DNA of 64,000 nucleotides from Ochrobactrum chromiisoli (GTDB taxonomy: Bacteria > Pseudomonadota > Alphaproteobacteria > Rhizobiales > Rhizobiaceae), in NCBI RefSeq assembly GCF_026241335.1, contig NZ_JAPHAV010000010.1, positions 1-64,000 of the forward strand, in the 5' to 3' direction. Below the pieces are notes generated by a model. The model was not told the origin of the DNA. It worked only from the letters and a program-made list of their open reading frames with translations, and made no database searches. Positions 1 through 8,293 of the stretch are shown one piece after another; the stretch's first letter is position 1; the number at the start of each line of letters is the position of its first letter. Made by a program: the position numbers and the translations under genes.

Positions 1-247
1 CGCGATTTCCGGCATGGACCAGATGCGTGTGACAGTCGATCAGTCCCGGCGTGATCAGGCGGTTTTCGCAGTCAATCTTCTCAAAAGATTCATAGTCAGC
101 AGGGAGAGAATCTTCTGCACCGACATAGGCAATTTTGCCATGCTGGACGGCAATTGCTGCGGCTTCGATCAAGCCAAGGCCTTGCGCCTGCTCGTTGAGC
201 GTTGCAATGCGTGCGTTGGTTAAAACGAAATTCGAATTCTGTGTCAT
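1..247 (-). CDS. hutI: Imidazolonepropionase, N-terminal part (cut by window edge)
   Basis: This is the 5' end of hutI, read leftwards from an ATG at 247; the rest lies outside the window. HutI hydrolyses 4-imidazolone-5-propionate to N-formimino-L-glutamate in the cytoplasm, the third step of histidine breakdown. The visible 82 residues start [17 protein letters not shown] and end in the amidohydrolase metal-site motif [12 protein letters not shown], which is characteristic of imidazolonepropionases. It is divergent from hutF, whose product acts on the HutI product, and the gap between them holds a HutC-type operator. The family call is firm because of the motif and the hut neighbours. Confidence 0.93.
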   Translation of the reverse strand, partial: MTQNSNFVLTNARIATLNEQAQGLGLIEAAAIAVQHGKIAYVGAEDSLPADYESFEKIDCENRLITPGLIDCHTHLVHAGNR

Positions 248-279
248 GAGCGTTTTCTCGCTTCCCCTGTTTTTCGATA

Positions 280-291
280 ATGTATATACAT
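280..291. promoter_or_regulatory. HutC-type operator palindrome between hutI and hutF
   Basis: The gap between the divergent hutI and hutF genes contains the perfect 12-bp palindrome ATGTATATACAT. GntR-type HutC repressors are known to bind TGTA...TACA dyads and are released by urocanate. A hutC gene lies immediately downstream of hutF. That HutC controls both divergent units from this site is inferred. Confidence 0.7.
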
Positions 292-382
292 ATTGGCGAA
301 GCCGCCAAGATAAAAAATGCATCCAATTGCGATCTGTTGAAAAACGGGTGTGCAAAATGGGTGGAAAGAGGAGCGAAAAAGA

Positions 383-1750
383 ATGCCAGCCATGGTCGAA
401 AAAACGCACTTTATTCATGCTAAACAAGCACTTTTGCAGACGGGCTGGGCAGAGGATGTGCGGCTTGGTTTAGCGCACGGAAAAATCGCTTCTGTGGAGA
501 CTGGGGTTGATGCGCAGCCGGGTGACGAACGCCATAAGGTGATCGTCGCGGGCATGCCGAACCTGCATAGCCATGCGTTTCAATACGGCATGGCAGGACT
601 GGCTGAGCGGCGTGGACCTTCCGCTGACAGCTTCTGGAGCTGGCGCGAGATCATGTATAAGTTCGCGCTGACCATGACGCCGGAACAGGCGGAAGCAGTC
701 GCGTTGCGGCTTTATGTCGATATGCTGGAAGCCGGTTTCACGCGCGTCGGTGAGTTTCATTATCTGCATCATGATCGCGATGGCACGCCTTACAGCAATA
801 TCTCGGAAATGGCGGATCGTATTGTCTCGGCAGCGCGAACTGCTGGTATCGGGCTGACATTGTTGCCGGTGCTTTACGCACATTCGACATTCGGCGGTGC
901 CGATCCGAATGAAGGCCAGCGCCGCTTTATCAATGATCAGCAGAGTTTCGCACGTTTGATTGAAGGTTGTCAGAAAGCCCTTTCTGGCTTTGATTGTGCA
1001 GTGCTTGGCGTGGCGCCGCACAGTCTTCGTGCCGTCACCCCTGATGAGCTGACATTCGCAGCATCGCTTTTGCCCGAGGCGCCGGTGCATATTCACATTG
1101 CCGAGCAGGTCAAAGAGGTTGAGGACTGTATTGCGTGGTCGGGCCAAAGGCCTGTCGAGTGGCTGCTTGACCATCAGGAATTGTCGTCACGCTGGTGTCT
1201 CATTCACGCAACGCATATGAGTGATGCGGAAACCACTCGCATGGCTCAGGCTGGCGCGATTGCGGGTCTTTGCCCAGTCACGGAAGCCAATCTCGGTGAT
1301 GGCACGTTCAATGCCACCGTGTTCGACGCCAATGGTGGCCGGTTCGGTGTTGGGTCTGATTCCAATGTGCTGATCGGTATTGGCGATGAGTTGCGGCAAT
1401 ATGAATATTCGCAGCGTTTGTTGCATCGTGCGCGTAATGTGCTCGCGAAAAACGAAGGCTCGACCGGCCGTGCGGTGTTTGATGGCGCGCTGACAGGCGG
1501 CAATATCGCTATAGGTCGCGAAGGCGATGGTTTGAGACAGGGTGTTTCGGCAGATTTTGTGTCGCTTGATGTTGAGCGTCTGCCCCATGCAAAAGGCGAT
1601 GCAGTGCTTGATGGCTGGATTTTTGCCGGTCGTGCGCGTGCCTCTGATGTGTGGGTGCGCGGCGTGAAACAGGTGGAGGGCGGACATCACCGCTTGCGCG
1701 ATGCGGCAGAGCGTGCTTTCCAGAAAGTGATTGGCGAATTGCTGGATTAA
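383..1750 (+). CDS. hutF: Formimidoylglutamate deiminase
   Basis: HutF hydrolyses N-formimino-L-glutamate to N-formyl-L-glutamate and ammonia, the branch of histidine degradation used by many pseudomonads and alphaproteobacteria. The protein (455 aa) is an amidohydrolase-fold enzyme. The metal motif [13 protein letters not shown] lies near residue 60, HIHIAEQ near residue 235 and a GSDSN metal motif near residue 330, all as expected for HutF. The ATG at 383 is preferred over upstream or downstream codons because AGAGGAG ends 9 nt before it. hutC follows after 14 nt, so the two are probably co-transcribed. Length and motifs are normal for the family. Confidence 0.95.
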   Translation: MPAMVEKTHFIHAKQALLQTGWAEDVRLGLAHGKIASVETGVDAQPGDERHKVIVAGMPNLHSHAFQYGMAGLAERRGPSADSFWSWREIMYKFALTMTPEQAEAVALRLYVDMLEAGFTRVGEFHYLHHDRDGTPYSNISEMADRIVSAARTAGIGLTLLPVLYAHSTFGGADPNEGQRRFINDQQSFARLIEGCQKALSGFDCAVLGVAPHSLRAVTPDELTFAASLLPEAPVHIHIAEQVKEVEDCIAWSGQRPVEWLLDHQELSSRWCLIHATHMSDAETTRMAQAGAIAGLCPVTEANLGDGTFNATVFDANGGRFGVGSDSNVLIGIGDELRQYEYSQRLLHRARNVLAKNEGSTGRAVFDGALTGGNIAIGREGDGLRQGVSADFVSLDVERLPHAKGDAVLDGWIFAGRARASDVWVRGVKQVEGGHHRLRDAAERAFQKVIGELLD

Positions 1751-1764
1751 TCAAAGGGAACAAA

Positions 1765-2505
1765 GTGCAGGACAATTTATCCAGACCAAGTGAAGCGACC
1801 ATATCGCTGCATCAGCGTATTCTGGATGATATTGAAACGCGCATTATTTCCGGCGAATGGCAGCCCGGTCATCGCATCCCGTTTGAGCACGAACTGACCG
1901 CGTATTATAATTGCTCACGCATGACCGTGAACAAGGCGCTGACGCAGCTGGCAAAGGCCGGTCTGATTGAGCGGAAGCGCCGTTCGGGCAGCTTTGTTTC
2001 CTTCCCGCAATCGCAAGCCGCGATTCTTGAAATTCATGATATTCGCGATGAGGTTGCAGCCCTTGGGCAACCTTATCGTTTTGAACTGCTGAAACGAAGT
2101 GAGCGGCTGAGCGGCCCTGCCGATGCCCGCCATATCGACATACCGCGCCATACGCCATTGATAGAACTCGTCTGCCGTCATTATGCAGGGAAGCGGGTCT
2201 TTGCGCTGGAAGAACGCATCATCAGTCTTGATGCCGTGCCGAGTGCAGCCGATACCAATTTTGCAGAGCAATCACCCGGTCCGTGGCTTGTGGCTTGTGT
2301 GCCCTGGAGCAGCGCTCAGCACTCTATTCGGGCGGTTGTCGCGACGGATGACAATGCTGTGACGCTTGGCGTGCCTATTGGTTCGCCTTGTCTTGTCGTT
2401 GAACGTCAGACATGGAATGCCGATCAGCCAGTGACGCATGTGCGCTTCACTTATCCGGGCGATAGTCATGCACTGGTGGCAAAATTTACCCCTTCGCAAA
2501 GTTGA
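1765..2505 (+). CDS. hutC: Histidine utilisation repressor, GntR family
   Basis: A GntR-family (HutC/FarR subfamily) repressor of 246 residues. The N-terminal winged helix-turn-helix (about residues 10-75) includes the typical CSRMTVNKAL recognition region and IERKRRSGSFV wing. A C-terminal UTRA effector domain follows, where urocanate binds in known HutC proteins. I place the start at GTG 1765, preceded by AAAGGGA with about 5 nt spacing; the open frame extends further upstream into hutF, but without a ribosome site. It follows hutF directly and should repress the divergent hutI/hutF promoters through the palindrome at 280-291. Confidence 0.92.
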   Translation: MQDNLSRPSEATISLHQRILDDIETRIISGEWQPGHRIPFEHELTAYYNCSRMTVNKALTQLAKAGLIERKRRSGSFVSFPQSQAAILEIHDIRDEVAALGQPYRFELLKRSERLSGPADARHIDIPRHTPLIELVCRHYAGKRVFALEERIISLDAVPSAADTNFAEQSPGPWLVACVPWSSAQHSIRAVVATDDNAVTLGVPIGSPCLVVERQTWNADQPVTHVRFTYPGDSHALVAKFTPSQS

Positions 2506-3009
2506 ATTTAACGACATTATGTAATTCTATTTGCATAAGGTCTATTTTTCGGCGAATTCTATTTAAAAGTGTAGCTTGCAATAGGCTTACGCCATAAATC
2601 AGTCTAAGTTTTCGCTCGCCCCCTCGAAGGGGCATTTGTGGTGGCGATCAACGGGCGATTTGACGCTGCATATTCTTGACACTGTTTCAGAAAATCAAGC
2701 CTCGCAATTAGAGCGCATTCCGAAAAGTGTGAAGTGGTTTTCGGACAAAGAGGCGTGTTAAAATAAAGGCTTAGAGTGCTGATCTGATCCAATCAGGTCA
2801 AAACGCGCACTAAGCGAGCTCTACAAATACGTGCACGGACGTAAAATGGCCTTCAGGCAACGCCGCCCTCCAAGTGAGGGCTGAATAAGGTCATCGCAAA
2901 CCGCGGCTTTTTTGGGAATCTGCTTGCTTATTGTTATCAATCAACAGATGTTAAATCTATGCCAATCACAGCCGTTAGTGCTCTATTGCATACTGGAGGA
3001 GAACGTAAA
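2506..3009. repeat. Intergenic region with a degenerate hairpin repeat
   Basis: No convincing gene is seen in these 504 bases. At 2720-2744 there is an inverted repeat (CCGAAAA...TTTTCGG), embedded in a GAGCGCATTCCGAAAAGTG context. This matches the style of the short intergenic repeats common in Rhizobiales, and a better preserved relative lies at 20152-20185. A C-rich/G-rich hairpin at about 2619-2632 could end hutC transcription, but it lacks a T-run. Confidence 0.5.
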
Positions 3010-3372
3010 GTGTCAAAGCTACTGAATGAGGTAGGGGGAATTCTGAATAAACTTGCTGAATCTTCACCGCGAGATATTCAGTTTGTTGCGGAGCGGCTTC
3101 ACGACCATGCTGTTGAAGAACGGATGTCTGCGAGCGATTTGAGAGCTCTGCTGAGTGAGCTTGGATATAGCACTATATCCGGGTTTTGTGATGCTGCCGG
3201 AATACCAGCGCATGTAGTCAGACGCTGGGAGCGTTTCGGTGTTTCTTCAGAAATGCGCGCAGTGTTGCTGATGATGCAGACGCAGCGGCAGCGGTTTGAA
3301 CAGGCCACCCACGAATTTGAGGCAATTACCCATGTCGGTCTGGTTGATTTCTTGCGTAGCCGTAAGGTTTAG
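3010..3372 (+). CDS. Hypothetical protein with helix-turn-helix-like segment
   Basis: A 120-residue soluble protein of no recognised family. I choose the GTG at 3010 because GGAGGAGAA lies 6-8 nt before it; an ATG at 2959 in the same frame lacks a ribosome site. The middle of the protein (GFCDAAGIPAHVVRRWERFG) resembles a helix-turn-helix of the kind seen in small phage-like DNA-binding proteins. The flanks are predicted to be helical and charged. It stands alone between hutC and a convergent SorC-type regulator. A regulatory role is possible but unsupported beyond this segment. Confidence 0.6.
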   Translation: MSKLLNEVGGILNKLAESSPRDIQFVAERLHDHAVEERMSASDLRALLSELGYSTISGFCDAAGIPAHVVRRWERFGVSSEMRAVLLMMQTQRQRFEQATHEFEAITHVGLVDFLRSRKV

Positions 3373-3418
3373 CATTCCCGCATCAATCAAATGAGCGGGG
3401 TCATCATGCGCATGGCCG

Positions 3419-4369
3419 TTAGTCTTCGAGGAGGGCGGTGGCCGTTTGGCTGTCTGTGATAAGCACACTGGCCGAAACGATTTTAAGCGCAGCCTTCATG
3501 GCTGCGACCTTTGAGCTCCCCCCCGCAGCGAGAACGACCCGTTCGATTGCGGCAACCGTACCCAAATCAATCGACATCACCCGTTGATTGATCTCGTGAT
3601 CGACGAGATGACCATTTTTGTCGACGAAGTAACACAGGATATTAGCGACAGCACCACAGGCGCGCAGCGGCTTTATCAGTTCGGATGCGACGATGCCATG
3701 TCGAAAGATTGTCGCGTCTTCCGAGACTTCACCGACGGTTAGAAGCGCGATATCCGCTTTCGCCGCCCGGCGCTGAAGACTTTGAAGTTCTGTCTGTCGC
3801 CACAAGAGGTCGCGAAGACCGTGTTCGTCCAAGATTACAGGGGCGGTGATCTGGTAACTGTCGACCTCATACACTTCCGCAACCCTCGCCGCGACGACAG
3901 ATGGGTTGATCCAGCGCGAATGCGGTAGACTGCCTACCAGGGCCACGACTGAAGCCTCCTTGAGTTTGCGATGTTCAAGGAACTGAACGCTGGCATAGAG
4001 CGTTGCGCCGCCGCCGATGGCAAGCGTCATCCCGCTCTGCATTTCCTGGTCGAGATAAGAAGCAACAGCGTTGCCAAGTGCCTTTTCCAGGTTCTCGCCA
4101 TTCTCCGGCGAGGGGACGACAATGGCCGATGCCAGCCCCCATTTTTCTTCAAGGCGGCGCTCAAGCTCAATTTGCTGTGCTGTCGCTGCATTGATGCGGG
4201 TGATAACAATCCCTTCTGCGGAAGCTACGGCAAGCGTGCGCATTACCTTGACGCGACTGATGCCCAGCAACTCGGCAATCTGCTCCTGCGTCATGCTCTC
4301 AACATAGTATAGCCAGACTATTTTTACCTTGAGATCGGATGATCTCAGCGGCCAGTTTTTTCCTGCCAT
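3419..4369 (-). CDS. SorC/DeoR-type sugar-binding transcriptional regulator
   Basis: A 316-residue SorC-family regulator. The N-terminal helix-turn-helix reads MTQEQIAELLGISRVKVMRTL, with the IAELLGISRVKV core typical of the family. The C-terminal sugar-binding domain has the conserved IGGGATLYASV region; known members bind phosphorylated sugars there. The start at 4369 is chosen over one 60 nt upstream because the family begins close to the helix-turn-helix and a GAGCGAAAGAAGAG purine run precedes it. It is divergent from the ABC-importer operon at 4526-11912 and most likely controls it. A phosphorylated inducer would fit the phosphatases encoded in that operon. Confidence 0.85.
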   Translation of the reverse strand: MAGKNWPLRSSDLKVKIVWLYYVESMTQEQIAELLGISRVKVMRTLAVASAEGIVITRINAATAQQIELERRLEEKWGLASAIVVPSPENGENLEKALGNAVASYLDQEMQSGMTLAIGGGATLYASVQFLEHRKLKEASVVALVGSLPHSRWINPSVVAARVAEVYEVDSYQITAPVILDEHGLRDLLWRQTELQSLQRRAAKADIALLTVGEVSEDATIFRHGIVASELIKPLRACGAVANILCYFVDKNGHLVDHEINQRVMSIDLGTVAAIERVVLAAGGSSKVAAMKAALKIVSASVLITDSQTATALLED

Positions 4370-4440
4370 CTCTTCTTTCGCTCCCCGGGCTTTTTTAACG
4401 CAGATTGATCTATAGCAAAAAGTCGCCACTCGTCGTCAAC

Positions 4441-4481
4441 TGTTCAAAAGTATTTGACAAAGAACAAATGAACAATAATAT
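4441..4481 (+). promoter_or_regulatory. Sigma-70-type promoter inside an inverted repeat
   Basis: TTGACA at 4454-4459 and TAATAT at 4476-4481 are separated by 16 bases, a good vegetative promoter upstream of the substrate-binding protein gene. The -35 box and spacer lie within the dyad TGTTCA (4441-4446)...TGAACA (4469-4474), with inner symmetry continuing as AAAAG/CAAA. A repressor or activator bound there would control access. The adjacent SorC-type regulator is the obvious candidate, but this is inferred. Confidence 0.55.
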
Positions 4482-4525
4482 GCTTGGCAAGGACACGAAT
4501 AATGTTCCGCTAAAGGGAGGAAATA

Positions 4526-5512
4526 ATGAAGAATTTAAGCAGGAGGATAAGCATCCTCACGGTTGGCTTTGCTGGTCTTATGTTTACCGGAACTGCACTC
4601 GCCGGATCGCTGACGCTTTATACGTCACAGCCTGATGCTGACGCGGCGCGGACGGTTGAGGAATTCCGAAAGCTCAACCCTGATGTCGATGTTCAGGTCT
4701 ATCGTTCGGGAACAAGCGATATCATGAGCAAGCTCGCCGCTGAATTTTCGGCCGGTGCACCACAAGCAGACGTGCTTCTGATTGCCGATGCTGTCAGTAT
4801 GGAAAGCTTGAAGGCCGACAACCGGCTGATGCAGTTTTCTGAGGCAAGCGTCGATGGCTTCGAGCCGGGCTCTGTTGATCCTGAAAAATACTATTTTGGT
4901 AGCAAGCTTATTACCACTGGGATTGCTTATAATTCTGCGGCCGAACAAAAGCCGCAACATTGGGCGGATCTGGAAAAGCCGGAATATAAGGGCATGGTTG
5001 TCATGCCGAGCCCTCTTTATTCCGGCGCTGCTGCTTTCCTCTTAAGTGGTTTTGTTGCCAGTGATAGTCTCGGCTGGAAGTTTTTTGACAGTCTTAAGGC
5101 AAACGAGGTCGTGAGCGTCCGAGGCAATGGTGCTGTGCTCAAGTCCATCGCGAGTGGTGAGAAACCCTATGGGGTTCTCGTTGATTTCATGGCGCTCAAC
5201 GCAAAGGCCAAAGGTTCTCCAATAGAATTTGTATTTCCCCAAGAGGGGGTTCCGGCAGTAACCGAACCAGTTGCCATCATGTCAACGACCGCAAATGCTC
5301 AGGACGCCAAAAAATTCATTCGGTTTATCTTGTCTGATGCGGGGCAGGAGCTGGCGCTGAAACAGGGGTATCTGCCTGCGAAAACATCTGTTGGGAAGCC
5401 CGCATGGTTGCCGGATGGTTTAAATGTAAAAATCATGCCGATCGATACGCAGAAGGTTCTCAAGAACACTGACGCGGACAAGTCGCGTTTCTCAGAAATG
5501 TTTGGCGGCTAG
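4526..5512 (+). CDS. ABC transporter substrate-binding protein (Fbp/Afu class)
   Basis: A periplasmic solute-binding protein of 328 residues. A clear signal peptide (KNLSRRIS then a hydrophobic stretch, ending TALAG) is followed by SLTLYTSQPDADAA, the opening strand of the family-1/ferric-type binding proteins. This class includes iron binders but also AfuA-type hexose-phosphate binders and aminoethylphosphonate binders. The gene starts with a strong AGGGAGGAAATA ribosome site. It heads an operon with a fused permease, an ATPase, a metallo-hydrolase, a SurE-like nucleotidase and a Na/Pi-family transporter. That company favours a phosphorylated organic ligand over iron. The ligand itself cannot be read from the sequence. 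Confidence 0.85.
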   Translation: MKNLSRRISILTVGFAGLMFTGTALAGSLTLYTSQPDADAARTVEEFRKLNPDVDVQVYRSGTSDIMSKLAAEFSAGAPQADVLLIADAVSMESLKADNRLMQFSEASVDGFEPGSVDPEKYYFGSKLITTGIAYNSAAEQKPQHWADLEKPEYKGMVVMPSPLYSGAAAFLLSGFVASDSLGWKFFDSLKANEVVSVRGNGAVLKSIASGEKPYGVLVDFMALNAKAKGSPIEFVFPQEGVPAVTEPVAIMSTTANAQDAKKFIRFILSDAGQELALKQGYLPAKTSVGKPAWLPDGLNVKIMPIDTQKVLKNTDADKSRFSEMFGG

Positions 5513-5525
5513 GACCGAGAGACAC

Positions 5526-7232
5526 ATGCAGAAAAACGCTGAAACCAGCGGTCAGGGCCGGGACACGGTTCTGATCGCAGGGACGATCATTGTCGTTTCG
5601 TTGCTTTCGCTTCTCCCGATGGGACGCCTCCTTCTTGAGGTTTTCTTCCCCGCACAGGGCACAGCAATCGAAGCGATGGAGCGAGTCTTTTCCTCCTCAG
5701 CCACATGGACCGCAACCTGGCACTCGCTTTATGTTGGTGTTTTCGGAACGCTTTTCGCGGTTATTCTGGGAACAGCTGTCGCTTTGCTGGTCAGCCTGAC
5801 CGATATTCGCGGACGCCCCGTTTTCATCTTCTTATATGTCACTCCGCTTCTCATCGCGCCGCAGGTGACTGCTCTCGCCTGGCTTCAACTGTTCGGCCCG
5901 GCCAGCCCCTTCCTCAAAATGATCGGAATTGCGCCACCACTGGGATCTCGCAATCCGCTTTATTCGTCTACCGGCATTATTATGCTCCTTGGCGTCCAAT
6001 ATGGACCACTGGTTTTTCTCATTGTACGGGCAGGACTGCGTAAGCTGCCGCGTGAACTCATCGAGGCAGCACTGAGCAGCGGCGCAAAAAAGCTGACCGT
6101 TCTGCGGACCATCATCATTCCTCTGATGGTGCCGTCAATTATCGGCGCCACTGCGCTTACATTTGTGTCTTGTGTCGGCAATTTTGGCATCCCTGCCTTT
6201 CTTGGTATTCCGGCAAACTATCTTGTGCTGCCGACATTGATTTATCAGCGGCTGAGCGGTGGCGGCCCGGCTGTGCTTAGCGATGTTGCAACCTTGTCAA
6301 CATTGATCGGCCTCATCGCCATCGCTGGGATTGTTGCACAAGAATATGTTTCCCGCTGGCGTGATTACCGCATCGCCTCAACCTCGCTGCCAGCCAGCCC
6401 ATTTGAACTTGGAAGCTGGCGGATCTGGATTGAAGCTGTAATGCTGCTGATTGTGGTGGCTGTGCTTGGTCTGCCGATCCTCGGTCTCGCTCTGACATCG
6501 CTTGTCAGTGCTTATGGCACACCGTTGAGATGGGAAACGGTAACGCTGTCAAACTACAGCTTTATATTGTTTGAACATGCGGCCACCAAACGCGCTTTTA
6601 TGAACAGCCTAGGGCTTTCTCTTGCGGCGTCTTTCTTTGCGGTGCTGATTGCGGTCCCGCTTGCCTATATTACCACTTGGCGTAAACGGTGGTGGACAAG
6701 ACTGTTTAATCTGACCGCTGAACTGCCTTATGCTCTGCCAGGTGTTGTAATGGCAATAGCCTCGCTGCTGCTGTTTTTGAAGCCGCTACCGCTGTTTGGC
6801 TTTCAGATCTACAATACAATCTGGATCATTCTTTACGCTTATCTGGCGCGCTTTTTCGTCCTTGCTTTACGGCCGACTGTAAGCGGGCTCCACCAGATCG
6901 ACCGGTCGCTCGAAGAAGCAGCCCAGGTGGCTGGTGCAAGCCTGTTCATGCGCTTACGAACGATCATCTTTCCCCTTGTCGCACCCGCAACACTTGCAGG
7001 CGGCGTTCTTATCTTTCTGACGGCGTTCAGTGAACTGACGGTTTCCGCTCTTTTGTGGGCATCAGGCTCTGAAACGATTGGGGTCGTCATCTTTTCCTTC
7101 GAACAAGGAGGAGATTCAACATATGCCGCTGCCACATCGATTGTAACGATACTGGTAACAATCTTTCTTATGCTGTCGACGAATTTGTTCGCACGGCGTC
7201 TGCCTGATGGAGTGCTACCATGGCGGGATTGA
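5526..7232 (+). CDS. ABC transporter permease, fused double-domain (Fbp/Afu class)
   Basis: A 568-residue inner-membrane permease with two complete binding-protein-dependent permease domains in one chain (about residues 10-280 and 305-560), as in FbpB/AfuB. Each half carries an EAA-type loop that contacts the ATPase: LIEAALSSGAKKLTVLRTI in the first half and LEEAAQVAGASLFMRLRT in the second. The ATG at 5526 (MQKNAETS) is preferred to one at 5502 that overlaps the preceding gene, because the earlier one would add a non-homologous leader; support is modest. It overlaps the ATPase gene by 13 nt, showing translational coupling. Confidence 0.87.
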   Translation: MQKNAETSGQGRDTVLIAGTIIVVSLLSLLPMGRLLLEVFFPAQGTAIEAMERVFSSSATWTATWHSLYVGVFGTLFAVILGTAVALLVSLTDIRGRPVFIFLYVTPLLIAPQVTALAWLQLFGPASPFLKMIGIAPPLGSRNPLYSSTGIIMLLGVQYGPLVFLIVRAGLRKLPRELIEAALSSGAKKLTVLRTIIIPLMVPSIIGATALTFVSCVGNFGIPAFLGIPANYLVLPTLIYQRLSGGGPAVLSDVATLSTLIGLIAIAGIVAQEYVSRWRDYRIASTSLPASPFELGSWRIWIEAVMLLIVVAVLGLPILGLALTSLVSAYGTPLRWETVTLSNYSFILFEHAATKRAFMNSLGLSLAASFFAVLIAVPLAYITTWRKRWWTRLFNLTAELPYALPGVVMAIASLLLFLKPLPLFGFQIYNTIWIILYAYLARFFVLALRPTVSGLHQIDRSLEEAAQVAGASLFMRLRTIIFPLVAPATLAGGVLIFLTAFSELTVSALLWASGSETIGVVIFSFEQGGDSTYAAATSIVTILVTIFLMLSTNLFARRLPDGVLPWRD

Positions 7233-8293
7233 ATATTAAAAATCTCACAAAAAACTTTGGAAACTTCGATGCGCTTTCCAATGTGACGCTCGATATCAAA
7301 AATGGTGAATTTGTAGCCGTCCTCGGACCGTCTGGCTGCGGAAAAACCACTTTGCTGCGCGCGATTGCTGGTTTTGAGAAGATCACCAGCGGGTCAATTC
7401 ATGTGGGCGAAAAGGTGATGTCTGCAAGCGACAGGCATGTCGCTCCAGAAAACCGTCGTGTGGGCATCGTCTTTCAGAACTATGCGCTGTGGCCGCATAT
7501 GACGGTCGCCGAAAATGTCGGTTACAGTCTGCGCGTTGCACGGGTTGCAAAGCCTGAACTTGATCGCCGCGTAAAAGAAGCGCTGGAATTGGTCGATCTC
7601 ACTGGTCTTGGTGATCGGCGGCCTGCTAATCTTTCGGGTGGTCAGCGGCAGCGTGTGGCGCTTGCGCGATGCTTGGTTGCTGCGCCGTCGCTGGTGCTGT
7701 TTGATGAACCCCTGGCAAATCTGGATGTGCACCTTCGTGCCTCGATGGAAGACGAATTTGCATCGTTCCACAAGCGTACAGGAACGACAATTGTCTACAT
7801 CACCCATGATCAGGCAGAAGCCATGGCACTTGCCGATCGGATAGCTGTTATGGACAAGGGAAAGCTCATACAGTTTGCCAGTCCGCGTGAGCTTTATGAG
7901 CGCCCTCAAAGCGAAATGGTCGCCTCATTCATTGCTAATGGAATGGTGCTTCCTGCCAGAGTCGTCAGTGCCGAAAAAGACGGGCAGTGCGAGGTTGAAG
8001 TATTCGGACAAAGGGTTGTTCTGCGCTGTGCCTCGGGGCAGATGGTACAAGCTGATGCGAAAATCTGCATACGGTCTGAGAATATAGAGTTATGCAGTGA
8101 TAACGGTATAGAACTTAAGGTGCGGCGGCGCATCTACCGCGGTGGCGGCGCTCGTATCGAAGCGCATCCGGCGGATCATCCTTTAATAGAATTGACATTT
8201 GATCTTCCTGATGGGGCAGGGGGGCAGGAAGGCGAGACCATTTATATTGCCATTAATTCGGGCTGGGTCATTCCTCAAGGAGCGTCGAGATAA
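7220..8293 (+). CDS. ABC transporter ATP-binding protein (Fbp/Afu class)
   Basis: A 357-residue importer ATPase. Walker A is GPSGCGKTT (about residue 37), the signature is LSGGQRQRVALARC, Walker B is LVLFDEPLANLD, and the switch histidine lies in YITHDQAEAMALADR. A C-terminal TOBE-like extension (about residues 240-357) follows, as in the PotA/FbpC/UgpC group. It overlaps the permease gene by 13 nt. Its stop overlaps the next start (TAATG), so the metallo-hydrolase downstream is translationally coupled to the transporter. Confidence 0.9.
   Translation: MAGLNIKNLTKNFGNFDALSNVTLDIKNGEFVAVLGPSGCGKTTLLRAIAGFEKITSGSIHVGEKVMSASDRHVAPENRRVGIVFQNYALWPHMTVAENVGYSLRVARVAKPELDRRVKEALELVDLTGLGDRRPANLSGGQRQRVALARCLVAAPSLVLFDEPLANLDVHLRASMEDEFASFHKRTGTTIVYITHDQAEAMALADRIAVMDKGKLIQFASPRELYERPQSEMVASFIANGMVLPARVVSAEKDGQCEVEVFGQRVVLRCASGQMVQADAKICIRSENIELCSDNGIELKVRRRIYRGGGARIEAHPADHPLIELTFDLPDGAGGQEGETIYIAINSGWVIPQGASR

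Noticed and set aside
470..1174. A 234-codon antisense frame within hutF
   Set aside because: hutF on the other strand has all family motifs; the antisense frame has none.
4526..7232. Naming the first importer a ferric iron transporter
   Set aside because: The fold class includes iron, hexose-phosphate and phosphonate importers, and the phosphatase and Na/Pi neighbours point away from iron.
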